Shown here piece after piece: positions 57,520 to 64,000 of a stretch of 64,000 nucleotides of DNA. The stretch's first letter is position 1, and each line of letters opens with the position of its first letter. The stretch is from Acholoe squamosa (taxonomy: Eukaryota; Annelida; Polychaeta; Phyllodocida; Polynoidae). The notes beneath the pieces were generated by a model that was not told where the DNA came from, ran no database searches, and saw only the letters and a list, made by a program, of their open reading frames with translations. The stretch is from assembly GCA_949317995.1 (NCBI GenBank), contig OX439041.1, positions 9,746,001 through 9,810,000 of the forward strand, written 5' to 3'. The position numbers and the translations under genes were made by a program.

Positions 57520-57584
57520 AGCTATATACCATGATGGATAGGCAGCCTGAAGGATAGGGAACCTCAAGGATATATAGCCTGAGT

Positions 57585-57791
57585 GATAGGTAGATGTGAG
57601 TGAGTGAGTAATAGATGCTTAACGCCATTTCGACAGCTAAGGTCATATTCATGGCAAGAACTACATTACACAATTTCACAGGGGAATGTGTCAGTGCCCA
57701 TGCATATGTTCACCACACACATCCTGAGGGGATAGAAAAGATGAGAAGTAGACCCTTTTAAGTGGGCTAGGGAAGCCCGATAGGTAGATGT
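57585..57791 (+). mobile_element. Short retroposon (SINE-like), copy 2 with target duplication
   Basis: The element 57598-57778 (~181 bases) is about 90% identical to copy 1, same orientation, same 5' GAGTGAGTGAG and 3' hairpin. It is flanked by GATAGGTAGATGT (57585-57597, 57779-57791). Its target lies in the right arm of the palindrome, whose left arm lacks the insertion. Confidence 0.92.
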
Positions 57792-58665
57792 ATGTGTGAG
57801 GTAGACTGTTAAATTTGTTCCTTAGGGGATAGGTTGACTAAGAGATCAAAATGAAGGTTGGTTGTGAGCTATCCCAGCTGATCAAGCTGTGATAGGTAGG
57901 AAAGCTGTAAAGTGAGCTTGAGGGATAGGTATTGAAGAGGATGGGTAGCAAGGAGGATAGGTAATAAACAGTTTAAGAGATAGGTACAGAGGGTACCTTG
58001 TAGGGTGAGCATATTCAAAAGATACATTGGTGCTAGGTAATATCACAGATGTGCCAGTCAAACATAAGGGATATGAAGAGTTGTGGGATAGTCACCATGA
58101 GTGATAGGTAAAGTGAATGATAGGCAGATTGAGGAAAGGTAGACTAATGGTAAGAATGTACTGAGAAAATTAGGTACAAAGGTGAAGGGTAAACTTTAAT
58201 CCTTTAAGCCATTTGAGAGAAAACCTCTAGATGTTTCAAGGGATAGGTAGTATGAGTGATAGGTAGACTAGGGGATAGGCAGTATGTGGGAGAGGCAGAG
58301 ACATACACAGGTAGAGTACTTGTCAGGTTGAGATAGGCAGACATTAGGATATGTAGATTCAGGTATTGACTTTGAATAGCATGTTGCATCTATAAAAAGT
58401 TCCAATCATTTTCAATATAACTTTTGTACATTTTTAAAATATTCTCATCATCAAACCTCCTTTTGGTCAAATTTTGAGAATCAAGATCACAAATTTTGGA
58501 TTCAGCAGGATTTGTTGGTATAGGTGGCCCCTTGTTTCCATTTGATATCACTCTGATAAAGATTCCTGACATCTCTATAAACCCCCTTATCCTACATAGG
58601 ACTCAATACTGAACACAAAAGGGAGCCTACTTTGAAGGGGGGGTAGAGGGGGGGCGTTACACTTT

Positions 58666-59150
58666 GTCCATAGGTAAAGATCTGAGTTTCACCTCCTATC
58701 TATTGAAGCTTCTTGATATATGGGCAGATCCACTGAGCAATGTCTGGGCCTATTTTGAGAGGATTTTAGCTTTGATGTGCTACAGTAATAAATGTAGACC
58801 ACTATTCTTCATTATTTTAGTCACATCTGATAGAAAACATCTTGAGCTTTAAGTAGAGGGCAAATTCATGTATATCAGCCTATAATTTGACGAGTTACGG
58901 AGGCTCGAAGTTGGACAATACACCAAAAATGCCCTTTTTTGTCCAATTTTTCACCATTCTCACTGATATATTGTTAAGCTAGGCAGTATTAGAGTGTGAT
59001 AAACCTAATTGGTGAGAGGTCATAGCTACCTATTAAAAATACTTTGGCCATGTCCCTTCCTCAACTGTCTTTCACACATGTGTTATAATATCAAACTGTG
59101 AGTTTTGATGGTAAATAAATGAAAGTGCTGGTTTGCTGCAAAATTCAACT
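58666..59150. other. Non-coding, no assignable feature
   Basis: No gene supported. Confidence 0.3.
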
Positions 59151-61090
59151 CCCCAAAATGTTACGTATGTGAGGTACACTTTTATTTGTATGTAGGCTAT
59201 CTAAATAAATGGTTCTTTATTTCTAGTCTATTCTAGTGTAGTATGTATATGAATGATTCAAACAAAAATCATGTCTCAAGTCTGCATAGTAAGGCCATAG
59301 AGGGGGTCTTTTGGTATCAGTGTGGAAATCCTCACATACATAACGTAAATATGTGGAGGAGAAAAGAAATGTTTCCTGTTGCCCTGGCAGGAATGACCGA
59401 ACACTGGAAGTCACTCAGAGGATCTCAAATTAGCTAAGCTCACAGTCTACTGTGATTTTGCAGCTCCATTTACACTGAAATTTCTCAAAAAGGTAAGGAA
59501 TTTTAATCAGATTCTCATGAAGTAGTGTGTGTTATATATGTGAGGGTCTGCAATTGTCTTAGATTGCATGGAAATGATGTATTTTGGGTTATATTTTCCT
59601 CTGATTGAAAGTCCCAAGCCCTAGACTGGCCATAGCAACTTGGTGATGCCATTTAATTTGGCCAGGAAGCCCAATACTCTTTAAGGCTTTATTTTCCTCA
59701 CATACGTAACGTTTTCACTGCGGAATGGAAATTGTCCTTCCTGCTAGGGCTCAATAGGTCCAGTTTGGATATTTTGATATGACACCCCAGCCTGTCTGGG
59801 GTGAGAAGTGTTGATTATTTTTCGAAGTTTTCACCTCCCATACCCTAAAAGTGCATTATTTTGCGAGATTACCTGCTCTTACCATTGTTTATTTACTCCT
59901 AGACCTACAATCAATCATTTCAGTACATATAACCTCTCTTTTGGTATGTACTTTGCCAGCAGTATTCATTCCCCCCCCCCTCCTCAGCATTTCGTTACAT
60001 ATGTTAGATGTTTACTATATGTGTTGCACCAGACACCTCCTAATAGAATTTTTCAAATAAATTAGTTAATAATCTTATAAAAGTGTCCCCATCTAATATC
60101 CTGGATAGAATTAAGGCACTTACCATTTAAATTTTTGCGAGTTTCCCACAAATTTGAAAATGTTACGTATGAGAGGTTTTGTTCATTTTGGTTACAATGT
60201 GTACTTCAGACCCACCCAGACTATACATAATTTACCATCATATGCACATATGGTTCCCCAAACAAAAATAGTAGTGAATGTAGCAATCCTGTAATTTTTT
60301 TTTCAACATTTTTTTTTATGGTTGCTATATTCTTGGGTAAGGCAGCACTGCTGGTCAGTAATGATATTTGTGGGGTTCTATCCATGAACAATTTTTTGTT
60401 CCTACTTACTTCTCATCCCCCATCGAGAAACTGTAAATAATAGACCATAATTGCTTGATATTACTCACCTTAGTTGTTCAACAATTATATTCAATCTTTT
60501 GCAGTCTGCAAGTTAATGAGGAGGACAGGCTGCCCAATGAGGATGGCATGCGCTCAGAGTGAGATGGAAATGACCCATAATATAGTCTAATGTGTTAAGA
60601 TATGCCTTTGAACGATTAATTTAACACGTCCTGTACAAGAAATAGTGATGCAGATGATCTGTGATGTTTAAAGGTATTGCTCTTTCCAAATCCTCACATA
60701 CGTAACATTTTTTTTCTTGAGTATTCAGAAGTGCGTTTGTAGATCTGGACCAGAATGTATATGTATTGTTGGTAAAGAGTGAGATCTTTTTGAAAGTAGG
60801 GACACTCTAGATAATAGAGAATGTTTTTTCATAAATATCTAGTTATATTTAAATATATGAGGGAAAAGGTAAGAATGCTAGGCTACATATTCAAAACTTT
60901 CACTGAACTCCATATTTAGCGATGAGGTGTAATAAAAAGTTCTTGGTGCAGGGATTTCATTTTTGCTACACCTTGAGGCATGTATTGTAACATTTTGGAC
61001 ATGAAATCTGATGTATATTTAACAGCTTTTATGACTGTTTAACAGCTTTTATGACTGTTTGTTTAAAAACGTTATGTATGTGAGGGTAAA
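59151..61090. repeat. Recurring GTTACGTATGTGAGG motif region
   Basis: The 15-base word GTTACGTATGTGAGG or its inverse CCTCACATACGTAAC occurs at about 59160, 59330, 59697, 60163, 60693 and 61068, with a partial at 59530. Orientation alternates. The sequence between the motifs is not obviously related. No gene was found in the interval. Confidence 0.65.
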
Positions 61091-61464
61091 GAATTATGGT
61101 TTTACACCACAGGCTATAAAATCTGACGCATTTGGAGTTGGTGACCTAAATCAACCTTTCTAACAAGCCAAGATATAGGGCTTTTAATAAAATAAAGTGT
61201 TGTTAAATAAATTGAGTTTGTGATTTCATTGGTTCTCAGCCTGGTAAACATCTTTCACTGAATCACCCCATATATCTCTTTGTCTATGTGTAATAACCTG
61301 CCCTAGCTCCGAAAACACCAACCAAGAAGGATTAGCTTATACTATTTACCTTAACCTGGAGTGTCTTGTAGGAGTCTGAGACCTGAGGGCTAGTCCCGTG
61401 GGGCTTTATAGGGGTATCAGCCCACATGGGCACTTTCGGAAAGTACCTTATGTATACTCCCTCT
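61091..61464. other. Non-coding, no assignable feature
   Basis: No gene supported; the minus-strand frame across 61332-61694 overlaps the GGGAGCGCAG repeat and is not convincing. Confidence 0.35.
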
Positions 61465-61645
61465 AACGCCTTAGTGGCCGGGAGCGCAGTGACCGTTGCA
61501 ACTCTGTTATGGTTTCGGTTTTGCCCATAGGTAGCCATGACATAACATGTGACGTCGTAGTTGACGTCACATGGCAGCGGTGATGTCACTGATGTGCTGC
61601 GGGAGCGGCAAGTTTTGTGATGCAACACCAAGCAACCATTGTCAC
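61465..61645. repeat. GGGAGCGCAGTGACCG repeat, copy 2
   Basis: Same block order as 22915-23065, with GTGACGTCGTAGTTGACGTC, GGTGATGTCACTGATGTG and GGGAGCGGCAAG. Confidence 0.65.
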
Positions 61646-62149
61646 CCTGACTACAGGCGTATTGTAGGCAGAGCCCGGGAGGCAGTGTCATCACAACTGC
61701 CGGTAGTGTTGGTTTGAGACTTTCCTCACAACATTCTGTACCGCTGTGGTGGGAATCTAGATCTAGTATAGGCTTTGCTGAGTTAAAAAGGCTTATTAGA
61801 ATATCGAAATCAGGGAGAGTTCATCAGTTAAAAGTGCCTAAATCTTTCAAAAACCGGGAGATGCGTGAAAATCAGGGAGGGGAGAAATCATCGTACATTG
61901 TTCATCATCTAACCTTGGAAAAATCTCGGCCAGTTTGAGAGTGTAGGCATGCACCAAGTGTAGGGCAGGGCTTGATCAATCCATATTTCAACATCATTTT
62001 TCTAGTTATGTTTGTCCCCTTGAAAATTTCTGCGTGTCTATGTGAACCCGCCCCCTGATAAATAGTAAGCACTCCCTTAGTAGGAATACATGTCTAGATG
62101 CATGTGGCAACTCCTGCACGTGGTCACAGCCAGATTTTTCTTGTCTGCG
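61646..62149. other. Non-coding, no assignable feature
   Basis: A weak link GGCAACTCCTGCACGTGGTC at 62106 resembles GGCAACTCCTATCTGTGGTC at 23055, hinting that the copy-2 repeat is split. Confidence 0.4.
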
Positions 62150-63350
62150 TAAAGGCTAGATAATTATTGTATAAATGTTGAGATACTGAAAGTAAAAGAT
62201 AAATAGCCAGGTCAAAATATTAAGGTGCAGTAAACATAGTCCCGTCATGTACTTAAAGGCCCACCTCGCAATGCCCTGGTAGTGCTTTTGGGGATATATG
62301 ATTGGTCAAGGAGAGGAGGCTGAGGGACCATGCAGGGCCCTGAGACATGTGGTGTATGTCACCCTAAAGTGTTGACACCCCCAGGGTCAGAGGTCACAGA
62401 CCAGAAAAGTAGCAGTTGGGTTTGAATCTAGACACCAAAACAAAAAGCTGTCATCTTCTAAACAGCCATTATACCAGAATGACAAATTCTAGAATTTACA
62501 CCAATCACATCATGCTAACACATATATTTAGGTGTGTGAACATGACAAATCAACTGTTAGTCCTTAGTTAGAAATTAGCAGATTTCTATAAGGCTGTGCC
62601 CAGTCTCAGGCATCCACATGGTGTTGTGTATGTATGTGATATTGTATACCATACAACTGGTACTGTTAGTGAATAACCAATCAGGGGGACTACTCCGTGT
62701 CTGCCTATCATTCACATAGACAAATGGTTTTCTGTGTAGAAAGATTTGAATTTACATCTGCTATTACCTGAATATAAGCTAACAATATGAAATGAATTTT
62801 AGATAGCATCATTTGCCTTAGGTTCACTCATACTTGTGCAATTTTAGAAAAGCAAGAATTAGATATGTCCTTAGTATTCTTTGGATACATTGCTGACATG
62901 TGTACATCAGCTGGCACAGAGGGCATTTAAAAAGGGGTGTGGCATGCAGTTCATATAGTCCAGTGGGGCCTTTAACTACAACCTAGTACAGAATGTAACA
63001 GATAATAACTCGCTCTGATTAACACAGAGTCAGATGATATTTCTGTAGACGAAGCTATATAGTTTCCCCTTCTGTTATACACAGTAGATCGAGTCAATAC
63101 AGGTCAATTACCCTTGTGTGTACCTCATAAGGACTCATTCTGTAACTGTGTGTGTGTGTGTACCTCATAAAGACACAATGTAATTATGTGTGTACCTCAT
63201 AAGAACACTCCATGTGTGTACCTCATAAGACTAACATCTGTGGGACACTGCATAACATTATACTGTACCTCACGACCCCTATGACTAGGATAATCATCAG
63301 TTAAAAAAGGCACACTATGTTGTAGTCTTGATTAGACAACTCTGAAATTA
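62150..63350. repeat. Complex repeat, block order A-B-C, interrupted by a MITE
   Basis: Block A (62150-62256 and 62972-63117) is about 93% identical to 55370-55620, then come the CTCATAAGG-rich part, block B (63240-63300) and block C (63305-63350). Relative to 55020-55625 the blocks are circularly permuted. Confidence 0.8.
62253..62975. mobile_element. TTAA-flanked MITE with preserved empty site
   Basis: The insertion 62257-62971 (715 bases) has ends AGGCCCACC and GTGGGGCCT (imperfect inverted repeat) and TTAA on each side. The paralogous repeat at 55470-55490 reads GTACTTAACTACAAC with a single TTAA, which is the uninterrupted target. TTAA duplication is typical of piggyBac-type transposition. 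No transposase inside. Confidence 0.9.
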
Positions 63351-64000
63351 GTATGTCCTGCCAGGGCTCCACAATGCGGTATGGAGCGGCAGCGTTACAG
63401 GCAGCATGCCAAAATCCATTGTTCTCAGTGACACATGTAAACGAAAAGAACAAAGGAATATCTGTGCCGCTTATCATGCTGCTGCCCCATGCAGCCTATC
63501 GGAGCTTAGGCTTATGTTTTGATTGTGGATATTTCCCTAGTTTTTTGGCTTTGAGATGGATGCAACCTATTTCTTTCAACTATTCTCCACCTTGTTTTTC
63601 TTATTACACTGAACAAAGTAGAGACGATTGCATACCAAATCATCTCCTGATATCTTAATTGTTGGTGCTTTGGCTTGATATGGTTCGAGGGTAAAAATCG
63701 GTTCAACAGGGGCACATTGTCATGTCATCTACTGAACATGCAGCATATTTGATACACTTATCTAAGCTAGAGCTAACACTTTAACACTATGGGAGTGGTC
63801 TTTTGAGAGGGGTGTTGTAGACACTAAATTGATCCAAATTTTGAAGGCAATTGAGTTACAGTTGCAAGAAAACTAGTATTCTTATGTCCGGTCTTGCTTT
63901 TATAGATCCTCCTCAGTCTGTCTCTTCACCATAGCAGGTGAATTTAGCAAAAGTAATGGCTTACATACTTTTTTCCAAGAGTGTTCTGAGATTCTTTCAG
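63351..64000. other. Non-coding end of window
   Basis: Two overlapping frames at 63353-63715 on opposite strands lack motifs. Nothing else seen. Confidence 0.3.

Larger units (their letters stand above)
56051..58665. mobile_element. 2.6-kb palindromic element with ~1-kb arms
   Basis: The left arm (56051 to about 57005) matches the reverse complement of the right arm (about 57520 to 58665): GGTTTATGGAGATGTCAGGA / TCCTGACATCTCTATAAACC, GTTACATTGAAAATGATTGG / CCAATCATTTTCAATATAAC, and CTCAAATGGCTTAAAGGAT / ATCCTTTAAGCCATTTGAG, in mirrored order with a few percent divergence. Arms and loop are filled with degenerate CTGCCTATCCCTCA-like units of 11-14 bases. No open frame is coding-like. It is a foldback transposon or an inverted duplication. 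Confidence 0.88.

Noticed and set aside
57327-57778. Helitron ends, because of the 3' hairpin
   Set aside because: Clear 11-13-base target duplications are present; Helitrons insert between A and T without duplication and end in CTRR.

Overview
This is a metazoan nuclear window: about 60% A+T, with a few intron-bearing genes lost among dense families of transposons, palindromic repeats and minisatellites. Introns use GT-AG signals, and the genes include a two-pore potassium channel and an NXPE-like esterase; no prokaryotic operon organisation is present. The repeat complement (CR1/L2-like LINEs, many non-autonomous TIR elements, a GAGTGAGTGAG-headed short retroposon) fits a marine invertebrate. 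The GAGTGAGTGAG element recalls molluscan repeats, while the NXPE-like gene would also suit amphioxus or a hemichordate. I cannot settle the phylum from sequence alone.

Layout. 1-7.8 kb: no gene, repeats and two large microsatellites. 7.8-9.7 kb (+): terminal coding exon of a K2P potassium channel with a very long cytoplasmic loop. 10.7-15 kb: foldback elements and a family of nested hairpins built around TGATGCATCATG. 16.06-19.57 kb: a long-TIR element whose arms are packed with CACGTGAC, CCAAT and ATTTGCAT motifs, and whose interior holds one plausible host-type first exon. 23.1-30.2 kb: a MITE, then a ~150-bp minisatellite split by a 4.67-kb element with inverted (not direct) terminal repeats that encodes only Gag and an aspartic protease. 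31.2-31.8 kb: a hAT-like MITE with a perfect 8-bp target duplication. 32.8-43.3 kb: LINE territory, including one nearly full-length but mutated element (ORF1, an SGNH-hydrolase-like ORF, endonuclease-RT). 43.8-45.2 kb (-): NXPE-like exon with an in-frame stop. 49.0-52.2 kb (+): two small spliced genes, the second with a Myb/SANT-like fold, both carrying frame breaks. 52.2-64 kb: no genes; a short-motif array, a ~1-kb-arm palindrome, two short retroposon copies with target duplications, and a TTAA-flanked MITE whose empty site is preserved in a paralogous repeat.

Apart from the K2P exon, the two spliced genes, the NXPE exon and the orphan exon at 18.5-18.7 kb, everything I can identify is mobile or repetitive. 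The most unusual item is the Gag-protease element with inverted terminal repeats: it has retrotransposon proteins but no reverse transcriptase or integrase, and a DNA-transposon-like outline.
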